A stretch of DNA of 64,000 nucleotides from Vibrio sp. SS-MA-C1-2 (GCF_021513135.1 NZ_CP090981.1:2716025-2780024); one strand, 5' to 3'; positions 1 through 9,523 are shown, counted from the first letter of the stretch. Made by a program: numbers and translations. Notes: a model not told the origin generated them from the sequence alone.

Positions 1-549
1 AAAGGCACCACGTTGACCAGTTAGTTTTTCATAAACAAGATCGGAGATACGATGAGCATATTGACGCAAGCGATCACTAGATATCATCGCTTGTTTATTT
101 AATGCTAAATAACTTTTATCAATAATTAATTGTCCAGACGCATCAACACCCTTCCCTTTACCAGAGCTAAGTTGACCTTTAACGGTATCAATCAATTGAT
201 AATTAATAACATATTGACCTTGAGCATTTAGCTTAATGGAGCCAGTTAATACTGCATCAATACCCATAGCTGTCCATGCACTGAAATCCACATTTTGATT
301 TGGATAAGGGGTTTCAGGCATTCGACTAACAGGAATTGGACTAAACTGCCCACTTCGAGTTAAATCTGAGCTAATAATTTTTGACACATCTTGAGGTAAC
401 TTCCCTGCACCGCTCCACTGAAAAGGAACAATAGCGATAGGACGAGCAGAGTCAACTCCTTCTGTAATCACAATTTCTAATTCCGCTCTTGCAGCTTGAG
501 AGACTGTCAACAACGTAAATAACATCAGATAAATAAAACGTTTTATCAT
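1..549 (-). CDS. tolB: Tol-Pal system periplasmic protein TolB, 5' part (gene runs off the window edge)
   Basis: TolB is the periplasmic beta-propeller protein of the Tol-Pal complex; it binds Pal and the C-terminal domain of TolA during outer-membrane constriction at division. Only about 183 N-terminal codons are present and the 3' end lies beyond position 1. The protein starts at the ATG at 549 with a signal peptide (MIKRFIYLMLFTLLTVSQAARA, cleaved before ELEIVITEGVD). The N-terminal domain follows, with the family-typical stretches ARPIAIVPF and SDLTRSGQF. It lies 11 bp downstream of tolA in the usual tolQRAB order, so it is probably translated from the same mRNA. It is not truncated as far as can be seen; only the window ends. 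Confidence 0.95.
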   Translation of the reverse strand, partial: MIKRFIYLMLFTLLTVSQAARAELEIVITEGVDSARPIAIVPFQWSGAGKLPQDVSKIISSDLTRSGQFSPIPVSRMPETPYPNQNVDFSAWTAMGIDAVLTGSIKLNAQGQYVINYQLIDTVKGQLSSGKGKGVDASGQLIIDKSYLALNKQAMISSDRLRQYAHRISDLVYEKLTGQRGAF

Positions 550-560
550 TCTCTATCCCT

Positions 561-1595
561 CTAATTTGGTGCAACTGTTAGACTAATATTTTGTAGCTGC
601 TTAACCACATCTTTATCTTCTGGCATTGGGAACTGGTTAACCGCTAATACTGCGGCTTTCGTTGCTTGACATAAGTTCGGATCGCCAACTCCATTTGTTA
701 CATCAATCAGCAATCCACCTGGTGCAAGCTTCAATCCAACTCGACACTCCCTTCCAGTCATACTGTCATCAACCAATAATTTTTGTTGAATCATATTTTG
801 GAAAATAGCGGCATAACGGTTGACTTCGTTGGTAACAAATTGCCCTTTTGCACTATTTCGTTCAGCAGATTCACTCTCTAAGCCGGTAAACATTTCATTG
901 AGATTGGCTTCCTGTTCTTTCCGCGCTTTCTCGGCAGCTTCTGCTCGCTTTTTCTCAGCAGCCGCTTTACGTTTTGCTTCAGCCTCTGCTTTTTTAGCCT
1001 TTTCCGCTTCTGCTTTGGCTTTGGCAGCGACGGCTTTTGCTTTACGTGCCTCTTCTTCAGCTCGCTTTTTCTCTTGCTGCTGACGAATTCGTTCTTTTTC
1101 AGCTTTATCTCGTGCCTGTTTCGCTGCTTGCTCGGCTTTTTTCTGCTCAGCTAATTTTTTCTGACGGGCAGCTTCTGCAACAGCAGCTTGTTGTTTGGCT
1201 TTTTTAGCTTGTTGTTCTGCTTTTTGCTTTTGTTGTTGCTGAATCTTTTTCTCTTTTTCTGCTTCTCTTGCTTTTTTCTCAGCAAGTAAGCGCTGCTTCT
1301 CTAAGTCCCTCAACTGTTTTTCTGCTGCTTCTCGTTGTTTATCTAACGCTTTTGCTTGATTCGCTAACTTATCAAGTCGAGCTTGTTCTGCTTGTTTTGC
1401 CGCTTCTCGTTGTTGACGGATCTTATTTGCTTGTTGATTGACGAGTGCAGGATCAATCACAACCGCTTTAATGCTACTTCCTTGAGGTTTAAGCTCAACT
1501 TTATCTGAATTTGAACCCCAAATTAAAATACCAATTAATACCCCATGCAGAAGAACCGAAATGATTATAGGAAGTGTGTAGTTCTTATCATCCAT
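561..1595 (-). CDS. tolA: Tol-Pal energy transducer TolA
   Basis: TolA is the inner-membrane protein that spans the periplasm and links the TolQR proton-driven motor to TolB/Pal. The 344-residue product has one N-terminal membrane segment (about residues 8-26, LPIIISVLLHGVLIGILIWG). A very long Ala/Lys/Glu/Gln-rich helical region follows (about 45-230), then a compact C-terminal domain (about 240-344) with the paired cysteines expected of TolA domain III (GRECRVGLKL and DPNLCQAT). The start has a strong GGAGGAGAG Shine-Dalgarno. It lies 13 bp after tolR and 11 bp before tolB. The repetitive helical region produces long spurious frames on the opposite strand, which are not genes. Confidence 0.96.
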   Translation of the reverse strand: MDDKNYTLPIIISVLLHGVLIGILIWGSNSDKVELKPQGSSIKAVVIDPALVNQQANKIRQQREAAKQAEQARLDKLANQAKALDKQREAAEKQLRDLEKQRLLAEKKAREAEKEKKIQQQQKQKAEQQAKKAKQQAAVAEAARQKKLAEQKKAEQAAKQARDKAEKERIRQQQEKKRAEEEARKAKAVAAKAKAEAEKAKKAEAEAKRKAAAEKKRAEAAEKARKEQEANLNEMFTGLESESAERNSAKGQFVTNEVNRYAAIFQNMIQQKLLVDDSMTGRECRVGLKLAPGGLLIDVTNGVGDPNLCQATKAAVLAVNQFPMPEDKDVVKQLQNISLTVAPN

Positions 1596-1608
1596 ACTCT
1601 CCTCCTAC

Positions 1609-2052
1609 CTAATTTTCTAACGGTTGCGTCATTAAACCGACGGAATCAACACCCGCTTGATTAAGAAGATCGAGGGCTAAAATTACATCCGCGTACGGAA
1701 CTCGAGCATCACCACCCACCATGACCGTTGATTTTGGCTTAATCTGTAATTCAGCTTTTACTCTCACTAATAGATCTTCAGCGGAAACGGATTGTTTAGG
1801 GCCATTATCAACACTGAGTCGATAACCCCCCTCTTGATTCACTTCAACAATAATAAAGTTAGCTTCATCATTTTCCGCCGCCAAGTCAGCCGCAGTTTTA
1901 GCACTTGATGTTTGCGGTAATTGAACATCCACACCTTGAGTGACAAAAGGTGCCGTAACCATAAAAATGATCAATAATACCAACATCACATCGATATAAG
2001 GGACCACATTGATCTCTGCGGTCATCTTCCGTCGTTTACGCTGATACGCCAT
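1609..2052 (-). CDS. tolR: Tol-Pal stator protein TolR
   Basis: TolR is an ExbD-family component of the TolQ-TolR proton channel. The 147-residue protein has a basic cytoplasmic N-terminus (YQRKRRKM), one membrane helix (about residues 17-37), and a periplasmic domain ending in the typical DALNQAG-like region (LALDLLNQAGVDSVGLMTQP). The helix carries the proton-handling aspartate in PYIDVMLVLLIIF (D21). Its start codon directly abuts the tolQ stop codon, which indicates translational coupling. Length and sequence match the family. Confidence 0.96.
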   Translation of the reverse strand: MAYQRKRRKMTAEINVVPYIDVMLVLLIIFMVTAPFVTQGVDVQLPQTSSAKTAADLAAENDEANFIIVEVNQEGGYRLSVDNGPKQSVSAEDLLVRVKAELQIKPKSTVMVGGDARVPYADVILALDLLNQAGVDSVGLMTQPLEN

Positions 2053-2739
2053 TTAGCTCCCCTGATTTGCAAAAGCTTGACGGTATAAGATATTCGAAAA
2101 TTCTTCCATAAATGTACCGTACATGTTTTCAACTTTTGTTACATCAGCGGTAAAACGGTTATAAGCAACAACGGCAGGGATAGCAGCAAAAAGACCCATC
2201 GCCGTTGCGATCAGTGCTTCTGCGATACCCGGCGCAACCATTGAAAGCGTTGCTTGTTTTACCGCACCTAAAGCAATAAATGAGTGCATGATGCCCCATA
2301 CTGTTCCAAATAGACCGACGTAAGGACTAATTGAACCAACAGTAGCTAAAAAAGGTAAGTTAGTTTCTAGCTTATCGACCTCACGGAAGAGAGAGACACG
2401 CATCGATCTTGCGGTGCCATCCATGATTGATTCAGGTGAGATCCCTTTTGAGCGATGCAAACGAGCAAACTCAGAAAAGCCTGAATGAAAAATTTGTTCG
2501 CTACCCACTAAGCTATCTTTACGTGCATCGGACTCTTTATAAAGCTGAGAAAGCTCAACACCAGACCAGAACTTATCTTCAAAACGTTCGGCTCTATGCT
2601 TAGCTTGTGATAATACTTTGCTTCGCTTGAAAATCATTGCCCAAGAAATCACAGAGAGGGCAAATAAAATAAACATCACTAACTTAACTAAAAGGCTAGC
2701 TTCTAAAACTAAGTTTAAAATTGACAAATTACCTGTCAC
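2053..2739 (-). CDS. tolQ: Tol-Pal motor protein TolQ
   Basis: TolQ is a MotA/TolQ/ExbB-family proton channel protein of the inner membrane that energises TolA. The 228-residue translation has an N-terminal membrane helix (about 15-35), a cytoplasmic stretch, and two further helices (about 130-155 and 165-190). The conserved [19 protein letters not shown] and [17 protein letters not shown] motifs are present. It overlaps the 3' end of ybgC by 11 bp and abuts tolR. Gene order and length (E. coli TolQ is about 230 residues) leave little doubt. Confidence 0.96.
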   Translation of the reverse strand: MTGNLSILNLVLEASLLVKLVMFILFALSVISWAMIFKRSKVLSQAKHRAERFEDKFWSGVELSQLYKESDARKDSLVGSEQIFHSGFSEFARLHRSKGISPESIMDGTARSMRVSLFREVDKLETNLPFLATVGSISPYVGLFGTVWGIMHSFIALGAVKQATLSMVAPGIAEALIATAMGLFAAIPAVVAYNRFTADVTKVENMYGTFMEEFSNILYRQAFANQGS

Positions 2740-3145
2740 GAGTGATCTCCGTTAATATTGTTTTAGGAATCGCAGTGGATTTCATCTTTTTTGGATTGAC
2801 ACAGACTACCTTAACATAAGCCTGACACAAGATAATACCCTCTAAATTAACTAAATTTTGACAGAAAAGCAGTGAAGCTCGTCCATGTTCTACAATTTGA
2901 CTATCAACAAATAGCTCATCATCAAGTCGAGCGGGCAATTTATAATCAATTTCAATATTTCTGACTACAAATGCGATATCTTGTTCAAAAAGAGAAAACT
3001 GACTAATTCCTGCACTTCGTAGCTGTTCTGTTCGAGCTCGTTCAAAATATTTTAGATAGTTAGCGTGATAAACGACACCACCTGCATCTGTATCTTCATA
3101 ATAGATTCTAACTGGCCATTTAAATAGCCCTTGTTGCTCACTCAT
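2729..3145 (-). CDS. ybgC: Tol-Pal operon acyl-CoA thioesterase YbgC
   Basis: YbgC is a hotdog-fold acyl-CoA thioesterase, always the first gene of the tol-pal operon. The 138-residue protein contains the 4-hydroxybenzoyl-CoA-thioesterase-type motif with the catalytic aspartate ([23 protein letters not shown], residues about 16-38). The start at 3145 follows a GGTGG sequence about 8 nt upstream. It overlaps tolQ by 11 bp. A terminator separates it from ybgE, so the tol operon probably has its own promoter in the 3146-3230 stretch or receives partial readthrough from cyd. Confidence 0.95.
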   Translation of the reverse strand: MSEQQGLFKWPVRIYYEDTDAGGVVYHANYLKYFERARTEQLRSAGISQFSLFEQDIAFVVRNIEIDYKLPARLDDELFVDSQIVEHGRASLLFCQNLVNLEGIILCQAYVKVVCVNPKKMKSTAIPKTILTEITRDR

Positions 3146-3230
3146 CAGATAACCACCCTGTTATAGAAACGGATCCTAATACTCTTTTGATTGGAGTATC
3201 AAAGATAAAAAACTCAATAATAACGTATAT

Positions 3231-3265
3231 AAAAAAACAGGCCACCATATTCCTATGGTGACCTG
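3231..3265 (-). terminator. Intrinsic terminator of the cydABX-ybgE operon
   Basis: On the minus strand an 11-bp stem (CAGGTCACCAT / ATGGTGGCCTG, one wobble) closes a 6-nt loop and is followed at once by seven T residues. It lies about 20 bp beyond the ybgE stop codon. This separates the cytochrome bd unit from the tol unit. Confidence 0.85.
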
Positions 3266-3285
3266 TCTTAATTATATTATATTTT

Positions 3286-3594
3286 TCAATTAATAAAATG
3301 CAGTAATGAAAAATATCCAATAATGAGAATTGAGATATAAGGGCTAAACAGCAGTTGCCATATCCAAAGTATTGGTTTAAAGCCAATACCATAGATAACA
3401 CCCGCGCAAATTCCCCATATCAATAGCAGCCCTTTATAACCGACTAAGCCACCAATCTCTTGAGCAAATTGAATCGGATCCCAAAGAAATATCCCAGCCA
3501 GACAAAATGAGAGGATCAATACCACAATACGCAGTACTTTCACATCAGTCCATTGATGATAATATGAGACCCATCGATTCAAATTATTGTTCAT
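3286..3594 (-). CDS. ybgE: Cyd operon protein YbgE
   Basis: YbgE is a small inner-membrane protein of unknown exact role encoded with cytochrome bd. From the ATG at 3594 the product is 102 residues (MNNNLNRWVSYYHQ...) with three predicted membrane segments (about residues 20-40, 50-70 and 78-98). It includes the family-like AGIFLWDPIQFAQEIGG segment. An upstream in-frame start at 3612 is possible, but it would overlap cydX further and adds residues not typical of the family. The chosen start overlaps the last codons of cydX by 11 bp, suggesting translational coupling. Confidence 0.85.
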   Translation of the reverse strand: MNNNLNRWVSYYHQWTDVKVLRIVVLILSFCLAGIFLWDPIQFAQEIGGLVGYKGLLLIWGICAGVIYGIGFKPILWIWQLLFSPYISILIIGYFSLLHFIN

Positions 3595-3715
3595 TATTAT
3601 CTGAACTACCATTATTATCAGTATCTAAACTATCCGTCTGCTCTAGCCATAACGCATTGATAATACCGAAAGAGCAGGCTAATAACACACCTAAGATCCA
3701 AGCAAAATACCACAT
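3584..3715 (-). CDS. cydX: Cytochrome bd-I small subunit CydX
   Basis: CydX is the short single-helix subunit required for stability and activity of the cytochrome bd oxidase. The 43-residue reading frame begins MWYFAWILGVLLACSFGI and continues INALWLEQTD. This is the hallmark CydX sequence: aromatic N-terminus, one membrane helix, then a Trp-Leu-Glu segment. The acidic C-terminal tail (DSLDTDNNGSSDNNEQ) is longer and more Asn/Asp-rich than in E. coli. It starts 15 bp after the cydB stop with an AAGGAG Shine-Dalgarno (about 9 nt before the ATG) and overlaps ybgE by 11 bp. It was found by reading the gap between cydB and ybgE. Confidence 0.93.
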   Translation of the reverse strand: MWYFAWILGVLLACSFGIINALWLEQTDSLDTDNNGSSDNNEQ

Positions 3716-3730
3716 AGCAAAACTCCTTCG

Positions 3731-4867
3731 TTAGTAACTTGATGTCTTGTTGTCTTCAACAAATTTATTATCAATACGACCATACATTTTATAATAATTC
3801 CAAGAGGTATAAGCCAAGATAATTGGAACAAAAATCGCTGCCGTAATTGTCATAATCGTTAAGGTTAGCTGACTAGACGTTGAATCCCACATGGTTAAGC
3901 TGAAGTTCGGCATGATGCTTGAAGGCATAACAAATGGGAACAGTGCAAAACCAGCAGTAAAAATAACACCAGCAATCGCTAAACTTGAAAACAAGAACGA
4001 GAAACCACAACGCTCTAACCGTGCCGCAATAATCGTCAATAGTGGCATCACAGCTGCAAGGATAGGCGCAATCCAAAGTAACGGATACGCATCAAAGTTA
4101 TTGAACCAAGCGCCAACTTCACGAATAACTTCTTTATTCATTGGATTAGATGCGGCATCTGTCACGATTGGGCTAGTAATCACATAACCCGCCATATTGT
4201 GAACCCAGAAACCACCAATAACAAAAAGTACTGTAGTAACAAGGGCTGCGATTTGAGCCACTGTTTTTGCGCCTTGACGAACATCATGGGTAGTTTTCAT
4301 TTGTAGCCAAGTTGCACCCTGCATAATCACCATGCCTAAGCTCACTAAGCCACAAAGTAGACCAAATGGGTTAAGTAAACCAAAGAAGTTACCTTCATAA
4401 GATGGGATCATAATATCACTAAGAGTAAATGGAACCCCTTGTAGAAGATTACCAAATGCCACACCAAAGATGATTGGAGGAACGACTCCGCTAACAACCA
4501 ATGCCCAATCCCAAGCTTTACGCCAGCGAAGATCTTCAATTTTTGAGCGGTAGTCTAATCCAAGAGGACGTAACCACAACGCTGCCAATGTCAAAATCAT
4601 CGCCACATAAAAGCCTGAAAAAGAGGTCGCATAAACCAATGGCCATGCGGCAAATAACGCACCACCCGCAGTAATTAACCAAACTTGGTTACCATCCCAG
4701 TGTGGAGCAATGGTGTTTAGCATCACTCGACGTTCAACATCACTCTTCCCTAATATAGGAAGAAGTGCTGCCACGCCCATATCGAAGCCATCAGTTACGA
4801 TAAAGCCAACAAATAGAACCCCAATTAGAGCCCACCAGATAAAACGTAATACTTCATAATCAAACAT
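3731..4867 (-). CDS. cydB: Cytochrome bd-I ubiquinol oxidase subunit II
   Basis: CydB is the second large inner-membrane subunit of the high-affinity quinol oxidase that reduces oxygen to water at low oxygen tension. The 378-residue protein begins MFDYEVLRFIWWALIGVLFVGF and carries the characteristic TDGFDMGVAALLPILGK and NTIAPHWDGNQVWLITAGGA motifs. About eight to nine membrane helices are apparent. Length matches the E. coli protein (379). It lies 17 bp after cydA with a GGGAGAG Shine-Dalgarno. Confidence 0.97.
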   Translation of the reverse strand: MFDYEVLRFIWWALIGVLFVGFIVTDGFDMGVAALLPILGKSDVERRVMLNTIAPHWDGNQVWLITAGGALFAAWPLVYATSFSGFYVAMILTLAALWLRPLGLDYRSKIEDLRWRKAWDWALVVSGVVPPIIFGVAFGNLLQGVPFTLSDIMIPSYEGNFFGLLNPFGLLCGLVSLGMVIMQGATWLQMKTTHDVRQGAKTVAQIAALVTTVLFVIGGFWVHNMAGYVITSPIVTDAASNPMNKEVIREVGAWFNNFDAYPLLWIAPILAAVMPLLTIIAARLERCGFSFLFSSLAIAGVIFTAGFALFPFVMPSSIMPNFSLTMWDSTSSQLTLTIMTITAAIFVPIILAYTSWNYYKMYGRIDNKFVEDNKTSSY

Positions 4868-4884
4868 TGTTTATCTCTCCCTGA

Positions 4885-6498
4885 TTACACATCTTGAGTG
4901 CGAGTAGTATCTTGAGTTCGGACAGTATCGCCAGCAATTGTACGAGTCGATTGATTCTGTTCAAAATGGTAACGACCTGTTTTCAAGCTACTTGGGCCTT
5001 TACGAGCAAATTTCACCATGAGGTATACTTCTGCAATTAAGAACACAGTATAAAGTGCAAAAATGGCTAATAATGAGAAGATCAAATCACCTTCAGTTAA
5101 CTTAGAAGCCGCGACTGAAACAGGTAATATCTCACCCACCGCCCATGGTTGACGACCATACTCAGCGACAAACCAACCAGCTTCGATTGCAATCCAAGGA
5201 AGAGGCATACTTAGAATCGTCAGTTTTAATACCCAAGGCTTTTCTTGAATTTTTTGACGACAGCTCTGATAAAAAGACATAGCAAAGACAAACAGCATGA
5301 TCATGCCACATGCGACCATTAAGCGGAAACTCCAGAATAATGGGGCAACTTGAGGGATCGAATCATCAGCCGCTGATTTAATTTGAGCTTCAGTCGCATC
5401 AACAACATTATCGGTATAAGGCTTAAGTAGTAATCCGTAACCAAGATCTTGTTTTACTTCATCAAATTTCGCGATGTTTTCTGGTGTTTTTTCACCGTTA
5501 CGTAATTTTTGTAGAATGTCATAAGCGACCATACCATTACGGATACGTACTTCATGCTCATCTTTAAGATCGCGTAAACCCGTTACTTGAGTATCTAATG
5601 AGCGGGTCGCAATAATCCCCATCACATAAGGGATCTTAATCGCGTAATCCGTTTCCATTGTCTCTTGGTTTGGCATGCCAAATAACGTAAACGCAGCAGG
5701 TGCAGGTTCAGTGTGCCATTCCGACTCAATCGCCGCTAATTTAACTTTCTGTACGTCACCTAACTCATAACCAGATTCATCACCCAATACCATGACAGAT
5801 AGAATAGAAGCCATTCCAAACGCAGCGGCAATGGCAAATGAACGACGAGCAAAAGCGATATCTCGGCCTTTCAGCATGTAGTAAGAGCTGATACCTAAGA
5901 TAAACATTGCGCCAGTTGTATAACCAGAAGCCACAGTATGGACAAATTTAACTTGAGCAACAGGGTTGAAGACAACCTCTGCAAAGCTCACCATCTCCAT
6001 ACGCATAGTTTCAAAATTAAACTCAGCACCGACTGGATTTTGCATCCAACCGTTAGCGACTAGAATCCATAACGCCGACATATTCGAACCAATAGCCACT
6101 AACCAAGTTACAGCTAAATGTTGACGTTTTGATAGTCGATCCCACCCGAAGAAAAAGAGTCCAACAAAAGTTGATTCAAGGAAAAAGGCCATCAAAGCTT
6201 CAATTGCAAGTGGAGCACCAAAAATATCCCCAACATAGTGAGAATAGTAAGACCAGTTAGTGCCAAACTGGAACTCCATGGTTAAGCCTGTTGCAACACC
6301 TAGGGCAAAGTTAATTCCGAACAATTTACCCCAAAATTTGGTCATGTCCTTATAGATCTGTTTGCCTGTCATCACATAGACAGATTCCATAATGGCAAGT
6401 AAAAAGGCCATCCCGAGGGTTAGGGGGACAAATAAGAAATGGTACATTGCAGTAAATGCAAATTGGAACCGCGATAAATCAACAATATCTGCGATCAT
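4885..6498 (-). CDS. cydA: Cytochrome bd-I ubiquinol oxidase subunit I
   Basis: CydA binds hemes b558, b595 and d and contains the quinol-oxidation Q-loop. The 537-residue product begins [20 protein letters not shown], whose histidine corresponds to the axial ligand H19 region. It carries [15 protein letters not shown] and the Q-loop region around residues 230-340. It is slightly longer than E. coli CydA (522) because of a Thr/Arg/Gln-rich C-terminal tail ([18 protein letters not shown]) with a short internal TRTQD duplication. The start has an AGGAG sequence about 7 nt upstream. It is the first gene of cydABX-ybgE, and the long AT-rich region upstream carries an FNR box and ArcA-like sites. 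Confidence 0.97.
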   Translation of the reverse strand: MIADIVDLSRFQFAFTAMYHFLFVPLTLGMAFLLAIMESVYVMTGKQIYKDMTKFWGKLFGINFALGVATGLTMEFQFGTNWSYYSHYVGDIFGAPLAIEALMAFFLESTFVGLFFFGWDRLSKRQHLAVTWLVAIGSNMSALWILVANGWMQNPVGAEFNFETMRMEMVSFAEVVFNPVAQVKFVHTVASGYTTGAMFILGISSYYMLKGRDIAFARRSFAIAAAFGMASILSVMVLGDESGYELGDVQKVKLAAIESEWHTEPAPAAFTLFGMPNQETMETDYAIKIPYVMGIIATRSLDTQVTGLRDLKDEHEVRIRNGMVAYDILQKLRNGEKTPENIAKFDEVKQDLGYGLLLKPYTDNVVDATEAQIKSAADDSIPQVAPLFWSFRLMVACGMIMLFVFAMSFYQSCRQKIQEKPWVLKLTILSMPLPWIAIEAGWFVAEYGRQPWAVGEILPVSVAASKLTEGDLIFSLLAIFALYTVFLIAEVYLMVKFARKGPSSLKTGRYHFEQNQSTRTIAGDTVRTQDTTRTQDV

Positions 6499-6742
6499 CT
6501 ATTACTCCTTTAGTCATAAATATGACAAGTAAACTTAAAAAATAAAACAACAAAAATATAATTATCAATCTAAATTAAAATAAAATTCACAACAAAATAA
6601 ACCCTTTGATAAATATTATTAATATAGATTTAACATTTATTAAAGGCGTAATTAGATGTTCGGTTTTTTATTATATTATTTATACCGTTATATGATACTC
6701 GTTTTTTTTAATTCTTCAAATATTTTATTTATAATTTTAGCA

Positions 6743-6756
6743 TTGATAAATATCAA
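6743..6756 (-). promoter_or_regulatory. FNR box upstream of cydA
   Basis: TTGATAAATATCAA is a perfect match to the FNR consensus TTGAT-N4-ATCAA. It lies about 245 bp upstream of the cydA start. FNR control of cydAB is known in E. coli; the site here is inferred from sequence only. Confidence 0.75.
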
Positions 6757-6812
6757 GTTTATAGTGCTATTTTTGTAAATCTATTTAAGACATGATTACA
6801 ATCAATTACTAT

Positions 6813-6849
6813 GTTAATAATAATAGTTAATTGTTTTTATTTGGTTAAT
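6813..6849. promoter_or_regulatory. Cluster of three GTTAAT direct repeats, candidate ArcA-binding region
   Basis: GTTAAT occurs at 6813-6818, 6826-6831 and 6844-6849, in the same orientation. ArcA-P binds direct repeats resembling GTTAATTA and is known to activate cydAB in E. coli. The region is very AT-rich, so chance matches are plausible. The 13- and 18-bp spacings are not the ideal 11 bp. Confidence 0.4.
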
Positions 6850-6927
6850 ATTAATTTGAGTGGTATTTATGTGGAGGAAGTAAAACTTATCGTTATTTTT
6901 AAATACTTATTTTCCATTTTTGGTATA

Positions 6928-6965
6928 GGCTTATAATTAAATTTAAATAATATTAATTATAAGCC
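6928..6965. terminator. AT-rich inverted repeat downstream of ruvB, possible terminator
   Basis: A perfect 13-bp stem (GGCTTATAATTAA / TTAATTATAAGCC) with a 12-nt loop starts 17 bp past the ruvB stop. No strong T-run follows on the minus strand, so it may act as a weak terminator or an mRNA 3'-end stabiliser. The rest of the 6499-6927 gap is AT-rich cyd control region without a supported gene. Confidence 0.5.
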
Positions 6966-6982
6966 TTAATATTCAATAAAAG

Positions 6983-7993
6983 CTATGATCCAACAGGCCG
7001 ATCGATACCTAAGTGTAGGTAGGTTCGTTCCGTCGCAATTCGTCCTCTTGGAGTACGTTGTAAAAAGCCTTGTTGAATTAAGTAAGGTTCAAGAACATCT
7101 TCAATGGTATCTTTTTCTTCACCAATTGCAGCGGCTAAATTATCCAAACCTACCGGGCCCCCCATAAATTTATCAACAATGGCTAACAATAGTTTTCTAT
7201 CCATGTAATCAAAGCCTTTATTGTCAACATCGAGCATATCAAGCGCTTTGCTTGCTATTTCTTCGTCAATCGCACCATCACTTTTGACTTCAGCATAATC
7301 ACGAACACGACGTAAAAGACGGTTAGCGATACGAGGTGTTCCTCGAGCACGACAAGCCACTTCATACGCTCCTTCTGATGACATCTCCAAATTTAGACAA
7401 TTGGCACTTCGACTGACAATATATTGAAGATCCTCAACATTGTAGTACTCTAAACGTTGCACAATGCCAAAACGATCACGCAAAGGTGAGGTTAATGAGC
7501 CTGCACGGGTTGTTGCACCAATAAGTGTAAATGGAGGCAGATCAATCTTAATCGAGCGGGCCGCAGGTCCTTCTCCAATCATAATATCAAGCTGGTAATC
7601 TTCCATTGCGGGGTAGAGAACCTCTTCAACAACGGGGCTTAACCGGTGGATCTCATCAATAAAGAGAATATCATTAGGTTCAAGATTGGTTAACAATGCT
7701 GCTAAATCACCCGCTTTTTCTAAAACAGGGCCTGAAGTGGTACGAATATTCACATCCATCTCATTTGCAACAATATTGGCTAGGGTCGTTTTACCTAAGC
7801 CTGGAGGACCAAAGATTAATAAGTGATCTAAAGCTTCTTCACGCATTTGTGCGGCTTTGATGAAGATTTCCATCTGTTCACGAACATGATCTTGACCACG
7901 GTACTCTGCCAACATTTTTGGACGAATAGCACGATCAATCACCTCTTCTTCCACATAGGTTTGTGAAGTAATCAAACGATCTGCTTCAATCAT
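6983..7993 (-). CDS. ruvB: Holliday junction ATP-dependent DNA helicase RuvB
   Basis: RuvB is the AAA+ hexameric motor that drives branch migration of Holliday junctions with RuvA. The translation from the ATG at 7993 ([11 protein letters not shown]) is 336 residues. It contains Walker A ([12 protein letters not shown], about residues 62-73), Walker B (LFIDEIHRL), sensor 1 (IGATTRAG) and the arginine finger region (SPLRDRFG). A C-terminal winged-helix DNA-binding domain ([17 protein letters not shown]) follows. An alternative ATG three codons upstream at 8002 is unlikely because its AAGGA sequence would be only 1 nt away, while it is 10 nt from 7993. It follows ruvA at 63 bp. Confidence 0.97.
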   Translation of the reverse strand: MIEADRLITSQTYVEEEVIDRAIRPKMLAEYRGQDHVREQMEIFIKAAQMREEALDHLLIFGPPGLGKTTLANIVANEMDVNIRTTSGPVLEKAGDLAALLTNLEPNDILFIDEIHRLSPVVEEVLYPAMEDYQLDIMIGEGPAARSIKIDLPPFTLIGATTRAGSLTSPLRDRFGIVQRLEYYNVEDLQYIVSRSANCLNLEMSSEGAYEVACRARGTPRIANRLLRRVRDYAEVKSDGAIDEEIASKALDMLDVDNKGFDYMDRKLLLAIVDKFMGGPVGLDNLAAAIGEEKDTIEDVLEPYLIQQGFLQRTPRGRIATERTYLHLGIDRPVGS

Positions 7994-8056
7994 AGATAAC
8001 ATGTCCTTTTTAACTTTGCTAAAATTCTTAATTAAAAATGAGTGACATCACAATGG

Positions 8057-8683
8057 TTAAACCATCGATCTCAATGCTTCACGAATAATATCTTCGCAGC
8101 TCATATCAGCTTGAATGACTTGGGAAACAGAGCGAGAAGCTTGTTGAGGTTTATATCCAAGAGAAACTAATGCACTCATCGCTTCTGATTCTGCACTTGC
8201 GACAGGAGTAATATCGTCAGCCACTATGTTCTCAATTGGCGCGCGGTCCGCTTCAGGGGTAAATAAATCACCAGCCCCCCAACCTTTAAGACGATCTTTC
8301 AATTCAACCACTAAGCGTTCTGCCGTTTTCTTTCCAACACCAGGAAGCTTCACTAGCGTTGAAGTATCTTCATGTTCAACACAGCGAATAAATTGGTTTG
8401 CCGTCATACCAGAAAGAATAGCCAAAGCGAGTTTTGGCCCCACACCATTGGCTTTAATTAATTCACGAAATAACGCACGTTCACCCGTAGTATTAAAACC
8501 AAAAAGCAATTGAGCATCTTCACGGACGACAAAGTGAGTACAAATGATCGCCTCTTCACCAATATTCGGCAACTCATAAAAACAACTCATTGGCATTTGA
8601 ACTTCATAGCCAACGCCAGATACTTCAATTAATAGCTCGGGCGGCTGTTTCTCTAGTAAGGTTCCTCGTAAACGACCTATCAC
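8057..8683 (-). CDS. ruvA: Holliday junction branch migration protein RuvA
   Basis: RuvA forms tetramers that bind four-way junctions and load RuvB. The 208-residue protein starts [21 protein letters not shown] (the OB-fold domain I). Domain II has two helix-hairpin-helix motifs (about residues 70-130, including [16 protein letters not shown] and [22 protein letters not shown]). The C-terminal domain III (about 160-208) contacts RuvB. It forms a unit with ruvB. In many Vibrionaceae ruvC lies immediately upstream; here an ERIC-type element sits between them. Confidence 0.97.
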   Translation of the reverse strand: MIGRLRGTLLEKQPPELLIEVSGVGYEVQMPMSCFYELPNIGEEAIICTHFVVREDAQLLFGFNTTGERALFRELIKANGVGPKLALAILSGMTANQFIRCVEHEDTSTLVKLPGVGKKTAERLVVELKDRLKGWGAGDLFTPEADRAPIENIVADDITPVASAESEAMSALVSLGYKPQQASRSVSQVIQADMSCEDIIREALRSMV

Positions 8684-8793
8684 GGCACTTCCTCTTTATA
8701 GCAATAAAATTTTAACAGTAGAACTTTAACAATAGCTCTGCGACAAAAAATACGATGGAATATAAATAGCAGAAAAATCGTATTAATGCCGTA

Positions 8794-8921
8794 TATATCC
8801 TTCATACTTGAAGTCGCTAGGTTGTTGGCGTCGCTCATTCGCTCCAATCATAGAGTACACCTATACTCATGGATCCTCACTCACTTGCCGCCTACTAGCA
8901 ACTCCAATTATTTTAGGTATA
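8794..8921 (-). repeat. ERIC/IRU-type repeat, 128 bp, between ruvC and ruvA
   Basis: The element is an imperfect palindrome with TATATCC / GGTATA ends. Its internal blocks (AGTCGCTAG, GTTGTTGGCGTCGCTCATTCG, CACTTGCCGCCTACTAGCAA) are shared with the other copies at 12514, 19752, 22394, 28201 and 48321. It is in reverse orientation relative to the copies at 19752 and 22394. Its layout resembles enterobacterial ERIC (IRU) sequences. It is non-coding. Confidence 0.88.
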
Positions 8922-8966
8922 GAATATTCGATAGCTGGATAGATATCCAGTGGAATGAAGGTTATT

Positions 8967-9488
8967 TTAACGATAACGACCACGACGGCTTGATGTTGCT
9001 TTCCCCGCCATCGCAATTAAGCTTTGATGCGTATGGGCATGACAGATTGCCACGGCCAAGGCATCCGATGCATCAATTTGTGGTTTTGTCTCAAGTTTTA
9101 AAATCGACATCACCATCTGCTGTACTTGGACTTTATCTGCGCCACCAGTGCCGACAACGGCTTGTTTAATCAGACGAGCCGCATACTCATGAACAGGTAA
9201 GTCAGCATTAACCGCAGCAACAATTGCACTTCCTCTAGCTTGTCCTAATTTCAGTGCAGAGTCGGCATTTTTTGACATAAAGACCTGCTCAATGCCAAAG
9301 ACGTTAGGTTGAAATTGGGTAATCACTTCTGAAACGCCGGCATAGATCTCTTTTAAACGACCGGGAAGATCTTTCGATGACGTGCGAATACAGCCACTGC
9401 CTAAATAGATAAGTTGTCGTCCTTGCTGGCGAATAATTCCGTACCCTGTAATTCTAGAGCCGGGATCAATGCCGAGTATAATTGACAT
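8967..9488 (-). CDS. ruvC: Crossover junction endodeoxyribonuclease RuvC
   Basis: RuvC resolves Holliday junctions after RuvAB branch migration. The 173-residue protein has the RNase-H-like acidic catalytic residues in the expected places: D8 in LGIDPGS, E67 in GIEQVF, and D139/D142 in [15 protein letters not shown]. The basic C-terminus (SSRRGRYR) is typical. It is flanked by the aspS terminator upstream and an ERIC repeat downstream, so it may be transcribed separately from ruvAB. Confidence 0.97.
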   Translation of the reverse strand: MSIILGIDPGSRITGYGIIRQQGRQLIYLGSGCIRTSSKDLPGRLKEIYAGVSEVITQFQPNVFGIEQVFMSKNADSALKLGQARGSAIVAAVNADLPVHEYAARLIKQAVVGTGGADKVQVQQMVMSILKLETKPQIDASDALAVAICHAHTHQSLIAMAGKATSSRRGRYR

Positions 9489-9523
9489 GTTTATTCCAAA
9501 TGATAATTTTTAAACTTTGTAAT

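Noticed and set aside
820-1083. Long Ser/Ala/Phe-rich frame opposite tolA
   Set aside because: It is the antisense shadow of the Lys/Ala/Glu-rich tolA coiled coil and has no independent support.
3138-3401. 87-codon frame overlapping ybgE and the cyd terminator
   Set aside because: It runs through the terminator hairpin and antisense-like AT-rich sequence; ybgE in another frame fits a known family.
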